From Bacillus swezeyi (GTDB lineage: Bacteria > Bacillota > Bacilli > Bacillales > Bacillaceae), in the NCBI RefSeq assembly GCF_001969815.1, contig NZ_MRBK01000011.1, positions 62,001 to 126,000 of the forward strand: DNA of 64,000 bases, written 5' to 3'. Shown one piece after another: positions 1 to 8,350 of the stretch. The notes beneath the pieces were generated by a model. The model had not been told where the DNA came from. It did not search any database and was given only the letters and a program-made list of their open reading frames with translations. Numbering within the stretch: position 1 is the stretch's first letter; each line of letters begins with the position of its first letter. The position numbers and the translations under genes were made by a program.

Positions 1-639
1 GTCACGCTTGTCGGCGGAACGGTCGGCGGATACATTACGTTCGCCGGGGGACACCGTTTGCTTGATGCCGGTGTAAAAGGAAAGGATTCAATACCTGAAG
101 TGACGAAAAGTTCTGTTTCCGGCATTTTTATTACTTCTATCATGAGAATTGCACTTTTCCTTGCTGTACTCGGTGTTGTGTCGAAAGGCCTCCAGATTAA
201 TCCGGATAACCCGCCGGCTTCTGTATTCCAGCTTGCTGCCGGAAATGTCGGCTATAAAATCTTTGGTCTTGTCATGTGGGGGGCTGCCGTTACATCCGTC
301 ATCGGCGCCGCTTATACATCGGTATCTTTCTTTAAAACGTTTTCGCCTAAAATTGAAAAAAATACCAATCTCATTATTATCATCTTTATTATTGTCTCAA
401 CGCTCTGCTTTGTAACGATCGGAAAACCAGTCAATCTTCTGGTCCTTGCTGGTGCGTTAAATGGGTTGATCCTCCCGATCGCTCTGGGCTCCCTCTTAAT
501 CGGCGCCCATAAAAAGAATGTTGTCGGAGATTACAGACATCCGGTTTGGCTGACGATTCCCGGCATTATCGTCGTGGTTGTTATGGCGGCTATGGGAGGC
601 TATACACTGATCAATCAAATTCCTAAGCTATGGGGATGA
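1..639 (+). CDS. ycsG: Nramp-family metal ion transporter, 3' part (YcsG-like)
   Basis: The reading frame is open from the first base, so the 5' end lies outside the window; about 212 C-terminal residues are visible. They form several hydrophobic segments typical of Nramp/SLC11-type transporters and resemble B. subtilis YcsG. The following gene starts inside its last codons (10-bp overlap), which indicates cotranscription with ycsI. In B. subtilis this gene sits in the ycsF (pxpA)-ycsG-ycsI-pxpB-pxpC-kipR cluster for 5-oxoproline use. The true substrate cannot be read from the sequence, because the N-terminal metal-binding DPGN region is missing. Confidence 0.8.
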   Translation, partial: VTLVGGTVGGYITFAGGHRLLDAGVKGKDSIPEVTKSSVSGIFITSIMRIALFLAVLGVVSKGLQINPDNPPASVFQLAAGNVGYKIFGLVMWGAAVTSVIGAAYTSVSFFKTFSPKIEKNTNLIIIIFIIVSTLCFVTIGKPVNLLVLAGALNGLILPIALGSLLIGAHKKNVVGDYRHPVWLTIPGIIVVVVMAAMGGYTLINQIPKLWG

Positions 640-1433
640 TATCGTTGCAAAACTTAAATGTGATGCGTCCTGAAGAAGTCCGCGGATTGATCCGGCAGGG
701 CAGACTTTCAGAACCGACGGCCGGCATGGCCGCGGGCTACACTCAGGCGAATTTGGTTATTTTGAAAAAGGAGCTGGCCTTTGAATTTCTGTTGTTTTGC
801 CAGCGGAATCAAAAGCCCTGTCCGATTCTGGATGTCACAGATCCAGGTTCCCCCGTCCCGTCTATCGTAGCGCCAGGCGCCGATATTCGCACCGATTTTC
901 CGAAATACCGCGTGTACAATAGCGGGAAACTGACGGAAGAAGTAACAGATATCTCACCGTTATGGGAGGACGATATGGTCGGCTTTTTAATCGGCTGCAG
1001 CTTCACATTCGAACAAGCGTTGTTAAACAACGGTATTCCCGTCAGACACATTGAAGAAAAGCGAAATGTTCCGATGTATCAAACGAATATTCCATGTGTA
1101 CAGGCGGGCCGTTTTCAAGGACCGATGGTCGTCAGCATGCGGCCGATTCCGGAAGAACAGGTAGTGCGGGCCGTTCAGGTTACATCAAGGTTTCCCGCCG
1201 TCCACGGAGGTCCGGTTCATATTGGCCGTCCTGAAGCCATCGGTATTCAAGACATCGCCAACCCTGATTTCGGTGACGCGGTGACGATCAAAGAAGGGGA
1301 AGTTCCGGTATTTTGGGCATGCGGTGTTACACCACAGGCTGTCGCTATGCATGTGAAGCCGGAGCTGATGATTACACATTCACCGGGTCATATGCTGATC
1401 ACGGATGTGCGGGATGAACAGTTTGGTGTTTGA
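630..1433 (+). CDS. ycsI: YcsI family putative hydro-lyase (DUF1445)
   Basis: Soluble protein of about 267 residues of the DUF1445/YcsI family, which includes proteins annotated as putative hydro-lyases and D-glutamate cyclases. Family features seen are the early PTAGxxxGYTQAN motif (about residue 30) and the C-terminal THxPGHMLITD motif. A glutamate/oxoproline-related role would fit the neighbouring 5-oxoprolinase genes, but that is inference. The start used overlaps the end of ycsG; ATGs at 636 and 663 are alternatives, and none has a strong ribosome binding site. A terminator-like hairpin follows directly, separating it from pxpB. Confidence 0.85.
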   Translation: MGMISLQNLNVMRPEEVRGLIRQGRLSEPTAGMAAGYTQANLVILKKELAFEFLLFCQRNQKPCPILDVTDPGSPVPSIVAPGADIRTDFPKYRVYNSGKLTEEVTDISPLWEDDMVGFLIGCSFTFEQALLNNGIPVRHIEEKRNVPMYQTNIPCVQAGRFQGPMVVSMRPIPEEQVVRAVQVTSRFPAVHGGPVHIGRPEAIGIQDIANPDFGDAVTIKEGEVPVFWACGVTPQAVAMHVKPELMITHSPGHMLITDVRDEQFGV

Positions 1434-1441
1434 TAACATGT

Positions 1442-1478
1442 AAAATCAATACAGATCAGTTTGTCTGTATTGATTTTT
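1442..1478 (+). terminator. Hairpin terminator between ycsI and pxpB
   Basis: A 14-bp inverted repeat (AAAATCAATACAGA / TCTGTATTGATTTT) with an 8-base loop ends in a T run. It lies just after the ycsI stop codon and before the pxpB ribosome binding site, so it could end or attenuate the upstream transcript. Confidence 0.75.
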
Positions 1479-1500
1479 GATTTAGGGGAGTGGTGTAGAA

Positions 1501-2235
1501 TTGAAAAATGTATCTGGTGTAAAAATGGCGCCGCTCGGGGACTCTGCGGTCATCATTCAGCTTGGAACCGACATAAATGAACAGACACAGCTTTTGGCAA
1601 GTGCCCTGACAAAACAACTTGAAAACGATCCGTTCCCAGGCTTCATTGAATGTGTACCAGCTTTCACGAGCGTAACCGTTTTTTATCATCCTTTTGAAGT
1701 ATATCAACAGATGAAGAACAGCACGTCTTTTGATTCTCCGTATGAAAAGGTTAAAACCCTCATCAAAAAAAGCATCCAAGAGCTGACGATAGAAGAAGAA
1801 GCAGAAAAACGCACGGTTGAAATTCCCGTCTGCTATGGAGGCCGTTTCGGTCCCGATTTGGAGGAAGTGGCCCGGATCAACGGTCTGACTCCAAAAGAAG
1901 TGATTGACATCCACACAGCAGGTGAATACCTCGTATATATGATCGGCTTCGCGCCGGGATTCCCTTATTTAGGCGGTATGTCGGAAAAAATAGCTGCGCC
2001 GCGGCGATCTTCTCCGCGGACTTCTATTCCGGCTGGTTCAGTGGGAATCGCCGGCATGCAGACAGGTGTCTATCCATTATCAACACCAGGCGGCTGGCAG
2101 CTGATCGGCAACACGCCTCTTGATTTATTCAGGCCTCATGAACAGCCTCCAAGTCTCCTGAAAGCTGGAGATATGGTGAAATTTGTCAGCGTGACAGAAG
2201 AGGAGTACGAAAGGTTGAAGGAGGGAGAATCGTGA
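1501..2235 (+). CDS. pxpB: 5-oxoprolinase subunit PxpB (KipI)
   Basis: PxpB, first named KipI, forms an ATP-dependent 5-oxoprolinase with PxpA and PxpC, opening 5-oxoproline to glutamate; KipI was also described as an inhibitor of the sporulation kinase KinA. The 244 residues match the family length. The conserved C-terminal half carries [11 protein letters not shown] (about residue 150) and [13 protein letters not shown] (about 183). The start is a TTG preceded by TTAGGGGAG. It overlaps pxpC by 4 bp, which fits coupled translation of partner subunits. The PxpA subunit gene (ycsF) would be expected just left of the window. Confidence 0.92.
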   Translation: MKNVSGVKMAPLGDSAVIIQLGTDINEQTQLLASALTKQLENDPFPGFIECVPAFTSVTVFYHPFEVYQQMKNSTSFDSPYEKVKTLIKKSIQELTIEEEAEKRTVEIPVCYGGRFGPDLEEVARINGLTPKEVIDIHTAGEYLVYMIGFAPGFPYLGGMSEKIAAPRRSSPRTSIPAGSVGIAGMQTGVYPLSTPGGWQLIGNTPLDLFRPHEQPPSLLKAGDMVKFVSVTEEEYERLKEGES

Positions 2236-3245
2236 GCATAGAAGTATTAAAGCCCGGCCTCATGACGACGGTTCAAGATCTGGGTCGCACCGGATTTCAA
2301 AAGTATGGCATCCTTGTAAGCGGGGCAATGGATGCGGATTCCTTGCGCCTAGCCAATATGCTGGCTGGAAACAAGCAGAACGAAGCGGCGCTTGAAGTGA
2401 CGCTGATGGGGCCGGGTCCGTCTCTCCGCTTTCAGAAAACAGCTCTGATAGCGGTGGCAGGAGCCGATTTTTCCCTGACTGTAAATGATGAAGAAGCTCC
2501 GCTGTGGAGGCCCGTCTTGGTTGAAGAAGGAAGCATCATCACATTTGGGATGTGCAGGCGGGGCAGCCGCGCATATATGGCGGTCGCCGGTGGAATCGAC
2601 GTTCCGCCAGTCATGAACAGCAAAAGCACATATGTAAGAGCCGGAATCGGCGGCTGCAAAGGAAGACAATTGCAGAAAGGCGATTCTTTAACAGCCGGTG
2701 AGCTGACAGCTTTATCAGAAAACATCATAGAGAAGCTAAGGGCTCAAATGAATCCGCACGGATTTGCGACCCCCAATTGGGCTGTAGACCGCCAATATTT
2801 TCTTCCGTTAAAGAAAAATCAGGCGATTCGCGTGATAAAAGGGGAACAATTCAGCCGCTTTACCCAGTCCTCGCAGGAAACTTTTTTCGGAGAGCCTTTC
2901 CGGGTCACGGCCAAATCTGATCGGATGGGATACCGTCTGCAAGGGGAAGCCCTTCAACTCGAAAGCCCGCTGGAAATGATCTCTGAAGCCGTATCTTTCG
3001 GAACGATCCAGGTTCCGCCTGACGGCAACCCGATCGTGCTTCTTGCAGACAGGCAGACAGCCGGAGGGTATCCGAGAATCGCCCACATCATTTCAGCCGA
3101 CTTATCTGCTGTTACACAGATGATGCCGGGAGAGCAAGTGCAATTTCAGCTTATCGGCCTGCATGAAGCAGAACGGCTCTACATTGAACGCGAGACAAAA
3201 ATCAGCGAACTTGCCGCCCGCTTAAAGCTTGAATACATGTTATGA
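2232..3245 (+). CDS. pxpC: 5-oxoprolinase subunit PxpC (biotin-dependent carboxylase-like domain)
   Basis: Partner of PxpB, known as KipA/YcsJ in B. subtilis, where it was proposed to counteract KipI. The 337 residues belong to the AHS2 family, also found in urea amidolyase and allophanate hydrolase. Characteristic motifs are [14 protein letters not shown] near the N terminus, [17 protein letters not shown] (about residue 115) and the C-terminal [15 protein letters not shown]. The start is GTG inside the pxpB stop overlap, behind AAGGAGGGAGAATC. The kipR start codon follows closely, so pxpB-pxpC-kipR reads as one operon. Confidence 0.92.
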   Translation: MSIEVLKPGLMTTVQDLGRTGFQKYGILVSGAMDADSLRLANMLAGNKQNEAALEVTLMGPGPSLRFQKTALIAVAGADFSLTVNDEEAPLWRPVLVEEGSIITFGMCRRGSRAYMAVAGGIDVPPVMNSKSTYVRAGIGGCKGRQLQKGDSLTAGELTALSENIIEKLRAQMNPHGFATPNWAVDRQYFLPLKKNQAIRVIKGEQFSRFTQSSQETFFGEPFRVTAKSDRMGYRLQGEALQLESPLEMISEAVSFGTIQVPPDGNPIVLLADRQTAGGYPRIAHIISADLSAVTQMMPGEQVQFQLIGLHEAERLYIERETKISELAARLKLEYML

Positions 3246-3267
3246 TGTGTATCAGGAGGGGGAAGGG

Positions 3268-4017
3268 ATGGAAAACAGAAATAAAACGGTTGTTAAAGCT
3301 ATGACCCTGCTCAATCTGTTTTTGACGAGAAAACGGCTCTCGCTTAATGACATGATTGAGCTTACGGGTATGCCGAAAACATCTGTGTATCGTATGGTTT
3401 GCTCTCTTGAAGAAATGGGGTTTCTTGATCGTGATCAAAATGGGATGTATGCCTTAGGTTTGTTATTTTTGCAATACGGCCAGCTTGTTTCAGAAAGATT
3501 GGATATTCGAAAAATCGCTTTGCCCATTATGGAAGAACTCCGGGATGAAGTGGACGAAGCCGTCCATTTGATCGTCAGACAGGGAAATGAAGCGATGTAC
3601 ATAGAGAAAATAGAAGGCACGCAGACCGTTCGCCTCTACACGGCTATCGGGAGAAGATCTCCTTTATATGCCGGAGCTTGCGCGAGAAGCATCCTGACGT
3701 TTTTGCCGAAGGAGGAGCGGGAAGCCTATATCGAAAAAATCGAATTGGAGCCGATGGCGTCTGGAACAATCCGCGATAAGGACGAGCTTGTCCGCGTGAT
3801 TGAGGAGTCATACCGAAACGGGTGCACCGTCAGCCATTCAGAGCTTGAAGACTATACATCCGCCATCGCTGCACCGATTTTCAACCATAAGCGCCAGATA
3901 GCTGCGGGAATCAGCATAGCCGGATTTGAAGCCCGCTTTCAAAAAGACCGCCTTCCTTATTTAACGGAAAGAGTGAAAAAGGCGGCGCTTGATATTTCAA
4001 GAAAGCTAGGTTTTTAA
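3268..4017 (+). CDS. kipR: IclR-family transcriptional regulator KipR
   Basis: IclR-type repressor of 249 residues that in B. subtilis controls its own kip/pxp operon. The N-terminal winged helix-turn-helix spans about residues 10-70 (TVVKAMTLLNLFL, then MPKTSVYRMVCSLEEMGFL) and is followed by the IclR effector domain with the GxRSPLYAGACARSILTF region. The ATG at 3268 was chosen because CAGGAGGGGGAAGGG directly precedes it; a longer TTG start at 3229 would overlap pxpC and lacks such a site. The likely effector is 5-oxoproline or a related metabolite, by inference from context. Confidence 0.9.
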   Translation: MENRNKTVVKAMTLLNLFLTRKRLSLNDMIELTGMPKTSVYRMVCSLEEMGFLDRDQNGMYALGLLFLQYGQLVSERLDIRKIALPIMEELRDEVDEAVHLIVRQGNEAMYIEKIEGTQTVRLYTAIGRRSPLYAGACARSILTFLPKEEREAYIEKIELEPMASGTIRDKDELVRVIEESYRNGCTVSHSELEDYTSAIAAPIFNHKRQIAAGISIAGFEARFQKDRLPYLTERVKKAALDISRKLGF

Positions 4018-4109
4018 AGAAAGAGAAGAAGAGTATCCTTTTTCACTTCTGCCGAGTACATATATGGTAGCCGTCACACTAAAGTGACATAGCCGGAGGG
4101 GGAAAGGAT

Positions 4110-4748
4110 ATGACGCTTCAATATACGGCTCTCGGCGATTCTTTAACTGTCGGAGTCGGCGCCGGTTTTTTTGCACCGGGGTTTGTTCAGCGCTACAAAA
4201 GAAAGATGGAAGAGGATTTGCAGCAGGACGTTTCCTTAGTGGTGTTTGCCAAATCAGGTCTTAAGACGGCGGAAATTCTCGAGATGCTTGATCAGCCATT
4301 CATCAGGGAGCAAGTCAAAAAGGCGGATGTCATCACCATAACGGGCTGTGGCAATGATCTGCTTCAATCCTTGGACATTTACGAAAAAGAACAGGATGAA
4401 CACGTTTTTTGGGAAGCATCCTCGCATTGCCAGAAAAACTACTCAGACATGCTGGCGAGAATCGAGGAAATAAAGGGAGCCGAACATTCGAACTTCATTG
4501 TCAGGCTGCTCAATCTTTATAATCCGTTTCCAAACATCGAATTGGCTGAAAAATGGATTTCCGGTTTTAACAGGCATTTAAAACAGCTGGAGACAGCGCC
4601 GCAAATCAAGGTTATCGATACTTATGCCGTATTTAAAGGGCATGAAAGAGAATACTTGTCATTTGATCAGGTTCACCCGAACGGCAGAGGGTATGAAGCG
4701 ATGGCAGAAAAGCTGAGAGCGGCCGGTTATGGGCCGTTGGACAACTAA
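4110..4748 (+). CDS. lipC: SGNH/GDSL lipase LipC (spore phospholipase)
   Basis: GDSL-type hydrolase of 212 residues. The block I motif GDSLTVG gives nucleophile Ser11, TGCGND resembles block III (Gly-x-Asn), and DQVHPNGRGYEAM supplies the catalytic Asp and His of block V. There is no signal peptide. B. subtilis LipC (YcsK) is a spore-associated phospholipase B made in the mother cell and needed for normal germination. The start has a clear GGAGGGGGAAAGG site. A CATATATGG element about 50 bp upstream could be a sporulation sigma-K/E-type -10, which is tentative. It has its own terminator. Confidence 0.9.
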   Translation: MTLQYTALGDSLTVGVGAGFFAPGFVQRYKRKMEEDLQQDVSLVVFAKSGLKTAEILEMLDQPFIREQVKKADVITITGCGNDLLQSLDIYEKEQDEHVFWEASSHCQKNYSDMLARIEEIKGAEHSNFIVRLLNLYNPFPNIELAEKWISGFNRHLKQLETAPQIKVIDTYAVFKGHEREYLSFDQVHPNGRGYEAMAEKLRAAGYGPLDN

Positions 4749-4761
4749 ACATTTTTAAGAA

Positions 4762-4791
4762 AGATCTTCTGGTCAAAGAAGGTCTTTTTTT
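4762..4791 (+). terminator. Terminator after lipC
   Basis: The stem AGATCTTCT/AGAAGGTCT (one G-T pair) is followed by a T run, just after the lipC stop codon. Confidence 0.75.
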
Positions 4792-4884
4792 ATGCCTTCG
4801 TATAACCTCAAGCGTCCGCCCCTGTAGTTTCCGCGAGTCGATGACGGCATTCGAAGACACACTAAAAAAGGAAACTATTAAATT

Positions 4885-4905
4885 TTGTCACACCGCTACT
4901 GCCAA
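4885..4905 (+). promoter_or_regulatory. MtlR operator upstream of mtlA
   Basis: TTGTCACA, a 4-base gap and TACTGCCAA match the interrupted palindrome TTGTCACA-N4-TGTGNCAA recalled for Bacillus MtlR activator sites. It lies about 20 bp upstream of the mtlA -35 element, the place expected for an activator. Confidence 0.65.
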
Positions 4906-4923
4906 AGTGGCGTTTTCTTTCAA

Positions 4924-4952
4924 TTGAGACGAGGCTGTAAGCGTTTTAGTAT
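4924..4952 (+). promoter_or_regulatory. mtlA promoter with overlapping cre (CcpA) site
   Basis: TTGAGA and TAGTAT are separated by 17 bp. The sequence TGTAAGCGTTTTAG (4936-4949) fits the catabolite-responsive element consensus and lies between the -35 and -10 boxes, so CcpA bound there should block RNA polymerase when glucose is present. Confidence 0.65.
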
Positions 4953-5025
4953 AAAAACAGGGGGCGACATTATTCGACATCATTTTTTATCACTTGCTTT
5001 AAAGGACAACAAAGGAGGTTATGAA

Positions 5026-6453
5026 ATGGAAGATAAACAAAATAAAGATTTCAAAGTAAAGATTCAACGTTTCGGAAGCTATCTGAGCGGAATGATCATG
5101 CCGAATATCGGCGCATTCATCGCATGGGGCATCATCACCGCCTTATTTATTCCGACGGGCTGGTTGCCGAATGAAGCACTTGGTACATTGGTTGACCCGA
5201 TGATTAAATATTTGCTGCCGCTTCTGATCGGCTATACGGGCGGTAAGATGATTTACGATCACCGCGGCGGAGTCGTCGGGGCGACGGCAGCAATCGGAGT
5301 GATTGTCGGTGCTGATATTCCGATGTTTCTCGGGGCGATGATCATGGGGCCGTTAGGCGGTTATCTGATCAAACAGACGGACAGGCTCTTCAAAGATAAA
5401 GTCCGGTCAGGCTTTGAAATGCTGATTAACAACTTTACGGCCGGGATTCTCGGATTTATTCTGACCGTCCTCGGGTTTTTGGCGATTGGTCCGGTTGTTC
5501 TCGGCTTGAATAAAACATTGGCTGCGGGTGTGGAAGTGATCGTCAATGCGAATCTGCTGCCTTTGGCAAGCATTTTTGTAGAACCGGCAAAAGTTCTTTT
5601 CCTGAACAATGCGATTAACCACGGTATTTTAAGCCCGATTGGGATTGAAGAGGCGGCCAAAACAGGAAAGTCAATTTTATTCCTGCTTGAAGCCAATCCC
5701 GGACCTGGTCTCGGCATCCTTTTGGCCTATATGGTATTCGGCAGGGGGACATCAAAGCAAACCGCTCCCGGAGCTGCGGTGATCCATTTCCTTGGCGGAA
5801 TTCACGAAATTTACTTCCCTTATATCCTGATGAAACCGCTTTTAATATTAGCGGCGATAGCAGGGGGAGCAAGCGGTGTACTGACTTTCTCCATCTTTAA
5901 CGCGGGATTGGCGGCCGTTCCTTCTCCTGGAAGCATCATCGCGATTTTGGCTATGACGCCGAAAGGGAACCACATCGGCATCATTCTCGGCGTTCTGGTC
6001 GCGGCGGCTGTGTCATTCATTGTGGCATCACTCATTCTCAAAACGTCTAAAGCTGCTGAAGAAGAGGACTTAACAGCAGCTGCGGAAAAGGTGCAGCAAA
6101 TGAAAGGGAAGAAGAGTCAAGCCGTCTCAGCCTTGACTTCGGCTGAACAAACAGAGGAAACCGCTTCCGACTACAAAAACGTCGGAAAAATCATCTTTGC
6201 ATGTGATGCAGGGATGGGGTCGAGTGCAATGGGAGCGTCCATCTTGAAAAACAAAGTCAAAAAAGCTGAACTCGACATCGACGTATCCAATACGTCAATC
6301 AACAATCTGCCGGATGATGCTGATATCGTCATCACGCACAAAGACTTGACAGAGCGTGCAAAGACTAAGCTTCCAAACGCCAAGCATATATCAGTCGAAA
6401 ATTTTCTAAACAGCCCAAAATACGACGAACTGATCGATCAGCTTAAACAATAA
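5026..6453 (+). CDS. mtlA: Mannitol-specific PTS EIICB component MtlA
   Basis: Membrane permease that takes up mannitol and phosphorylates it to mannitol-1-phosphate. The 475 residues contain the EIIC membrane domain (about 1-340, starting FGSYLSGMIMPNIGAFIAWG and including GGIHEIYFPYIL), a charged linker, and a C-terminal EIIB domain with the phosphocysteine in FACDAGMGSSAMGAS (Cys393). EIIA is not fused and is supplied by mtlF. The ATG at 5026 has an AAAGGAGGTT site. Transcription should need MtlR and be repressed through cre, from the promoter elements upstream. Confidence 0.97.
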   Translation: MEDKQNKDFKVKIQRFGSYLSGMIMPNIGAFIAWGIITALFIPTGWLPNEALGTLVDPMIKYLLPLLIGYTGGKMIYDHRGGVVGATAAIGVIVGADIPMFLGAMIMGPLGGYLIKQTDRLFKDKVRSGFEMLINNFTAGILGFILTVLGFLAIGPVVLGLNKTLAAGVEVIVNANLLPLASIFVEPAKVLFLNNAINHGILSPIGIEEAAKTGKSILFLLEANPGPGLGILLAYMVFGRGTSKQTAPGAAVIHFLGGIHEIYFPYILMKPLLILAAIAGGASGVLTFSIFNAGLAAVPSPGSIIAILAMTPKGNHIGIILGVLVAAAVSFIVASLILKTSKAAEEEDLTAAAEKVQQMKGKKSQAVSALTSAEQTEETASDYKNVGKIIFACDAGMGSSAMGASILKNKVKKAELDIDVSNTSINNLPDDADIVITHKDLTERAKTKLPNAKHISVENFLNSPKYDELIDQLKQ

Positions 6454-6524
6454 ACAATCTGACAACCTGGCTGAGCCTGCTCAGTCAGGCTCACACAACA
6501 AGTAAGAAAGAGAGTGATTTCCCA

Positions 6525-6965
6525 ATGAAACCAGTACTTGCAAAAGAGAACATTCATCTCAACCAATCTGCCGCATCACAAGAAGAAGCGATCCGTCTTG
6601 CAGGAACGGCTCTTGTTGAATCCGGATATGTCACCGCGGACTATATAGAGAAGATGCTGGAGAGAGAAGGCATTACATCTACTTACATGGGAAACGCAAT
6701 TGCCATTCCGCACGGTACAGAGGACAGCAAGCAAAATGTTCTTCACTCAGGCATTTCCGTCATTCAAATCCCTGACGGTGTTGAATACGGCAGCGGAAAT
6801 ACTGCAAAAGTGGTTTTTGGCATTGCAGGGAAAAACGATGAACATCTCGAGATCTTGTCAAAGATCGCAATCGTCTGCTCTGAAACGGACAATGTCGAGC
6901 GGTTAATCAACGCTAAAGACAAAAACGAATTAATGGCGGTTTTTGAAGAAGGTGGCCAGCTATGA
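6525..6965 (+). CDS. mtlF: Mannitol-specific PTS EIIA component MtlF
   Basis: Soluble EIIA protein of 146 residues that passes phosphate from HPr to the EIIB domain of MtlA. The conserved phospho-histidine is His63 in GNAIAIPHGTEDS. A GAGCCTG/CAGGCTC inverted repeat without a T run lies in the 71-bp gap after mtlA and may stabilise or process the mRNA. The gene overlaps mtlD by 4 bp, so translation is coupled. It also feeds the regulator MtlR, whose activity depends on its phosphorylation state. Confidence 0.96.
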   Translation: MKPVLAKENIHLNQSAASQEEAIRLAGTALVESGYVTADYIEKMLEREGITSTYMGNAIAIPHGTEDSKQNVLHSGISVIQIPDGVEYGSGNTAKVVFGIAGKNDEHLEILSKIAIVCSETDNVERLINAKDKNELMAVFEEGGQL

Positions 6966-8095
6966 TCGCCTTGCATTTTGGAGCGGGCAATATCGGCCGC
7001 GGATTCATCGGAGCTCTGCTCTGCAAATCGGGGTATGAGGTCGTGTTTGCTGATGTGAATGAAAGCATCATCAATGAACTGAACGAAAAGCGGCGGTATA
7101 CCGTCGAATTGGCTGACACAGCCCGGGAGACGGAAACGATCGGTCCTGTCCGGGCGATCAACAGCGGCAAACAGCTTGAAGAGTTATATGAAGTGATTGA
7201 GAAAGCGGATCTCGTGACAACGGCTGTCGGCCCGTCAGTGCTCAAGCTGATTGCGAAACCGATAGCTGACGGCCTGAAAAAGCGGCTTAAAACGAACAAG
7301 CATCCTCTTCATATCATCGCCTGTGAAAATATGATCGGCGGCAGCGGTCATTTGAAAGAGGAGATTTTCAGCCATTTAACAGAAAATGAGCGTCTCGCAC
7401 TAAGCGGACTCGTTGAATTTCCGAATTCCGCAGTAGACAGAATTGTGCCGATTCAGCATCACGAAGATGTGCTGAAAGTAACGGTTGAACCTTTCTTCGA
7501 ATGGGCTGTCGACAAAACCGCATTCATCGGTGATCCACCCGAAATTCAAGGGGTAACATATGTATCCGATCTTGCACCTTTCATTGAAAGAAAGCTGTTT
7601 ACCGTCAATACCGGCCATGCCCTGGCGGCATATGCCGGTTATCAAAAGGGGCTCAAGACGATAAAAGATGCGATTCAACATCCTGAGGTTCGCCAGACCG
7701 TTGTCGGTGCGCTTGAAGAAACAGGACGGTACCTGATTCAGACATACGATTTTACAAGGGAAGAGCATCAAAGCTATGTGCAGAAAATTCTCGGCCGCTT
7801 TGAAAATGAATGTCTGTCAGATGATGTTGCACGTGTGGCAAGGTCGCCGCTTCGCAAGCTGGGTCAGAACGACCGCTTGATCAGCCCCGCTCAAAAGCTG
7901 AGCAAGCTCGGAGATGAATCAGTCCATTTAGCGGAAGGAATTGCACTGGCTTTGCAATTTGATCATGCAGATGATCCGGAAGCCGTTCAACTGCAAAGCA
8001 TGATCGATGAAAAAGGCTATGAGGACGTGCTTCATGAAGTATGCGGCCTGCAAGCGAATGACCCTTTGTTTTCATTGGTTTTGAAGCATTTGTAA
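6962..8095 (+). CDS. mtlD: Mannitol-1-phosphate 5-dehydrogenase MtlD
   Basis: NAD-dependent dehydrogenase of 377 residues that oxidises mannitol-1-phosphate to fructose-6-phosphate, linking mannitol uptake to glycolysis. The N-terminal Rossmann motif HFGAGNIGRGFIG is followed by the family regions ACENMIGG, EFPNSAVDRIVP and KLFTVNTGHALAAYAGY (catalytic lysine at its start). Length is normal for the family. It is the last gene of mtlA-mtlF-mtlD. Confidence 0.97.
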   Translation: MIALHFGAGNIGRGFIGALLCKSGYEVVFADVNESIINELNEKRRYTVELADTARETETIGPVRAINSGKQLEELYEVIEKADLVTTAVGPSVLKLIAKPIADGLKKRLKTNKHPLHIIACENMIGGSGHLKEEIFSHLTENERLALSGLVEFPNSAVDRIVPIQHHEDVLKVTVEPFFEWAVDKTAFIGDPPEIQGVTYVSDLAPFIERKLFTVNTGHALAAYAGYQKGLKTIKDAIQHPEVRQTVVGALEETGRYLIQTYDFTREEHQSYVQKILGRFENECLSDDVARVARSPLRKLGQNDRLISPAQKLSKLGDESVHLAEGIALALQFDHADDPEAVQLQSMIDEKGYEDVLHEVCGLQANDPLFSLVLKHL

Positions 8096-8171
8096 AAGCC
8101 GGCGGTCAGGGGGGCCGGATGAAAACAGAAAACAGCCGAATGAAGAAGATGAAACACACGCAATCTAATGT

Positions 8172-8200
8172 AGAAGCATCAGCCGCCAGCTGGTGCTTCT
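8172..8200 (+). terminator. Hairpin at the end of the mtlAFD operon
   Basis: AGAAGCATCAGC/GCTGGTGCTTCT forms a long stem with a 5-base loop. The downstream T run is weak (CATCTTGG), so termination may be partial. It sits between mtlD and the mtlR promoter. Confidence 0.55.
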
Positions 8201-8252
8201 CATCTTGGTATATATATTTATCAAATTTTATAAAAAAATTTATTAGTTTGAT

Positions 8253-8281
8253 TTGAAGGTTTTCTGTAAGCATTTTATTAT
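8253..8281 (+). promoter_or_regulatory. mtlR promoter with cre-like spacer
   Basis: TTGAAG, a 17-bp spacer and TATTAT form a vegetative promoter about 70 bp before mtlR. TGTAAGCATTTTAT in the spacer resembles a cre site, with one central mismatch, so CcpA may also repress mtlR. Confidence 0.6.
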
Positions 8282-8350
8282 AGGGATACCACCTTTCCCC
8301 AGCAGCCCCTTTAAACCTGCGAAAATGATAATCACCGGAGGCGGCGCTTT

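Noticed and set aside
1-639. The left-edge transporter as mntH
   Set aside because: mntH is present at 28.5 kb with a MntR box; the left-edge gene is in the ycsG position of the pxp cluster.
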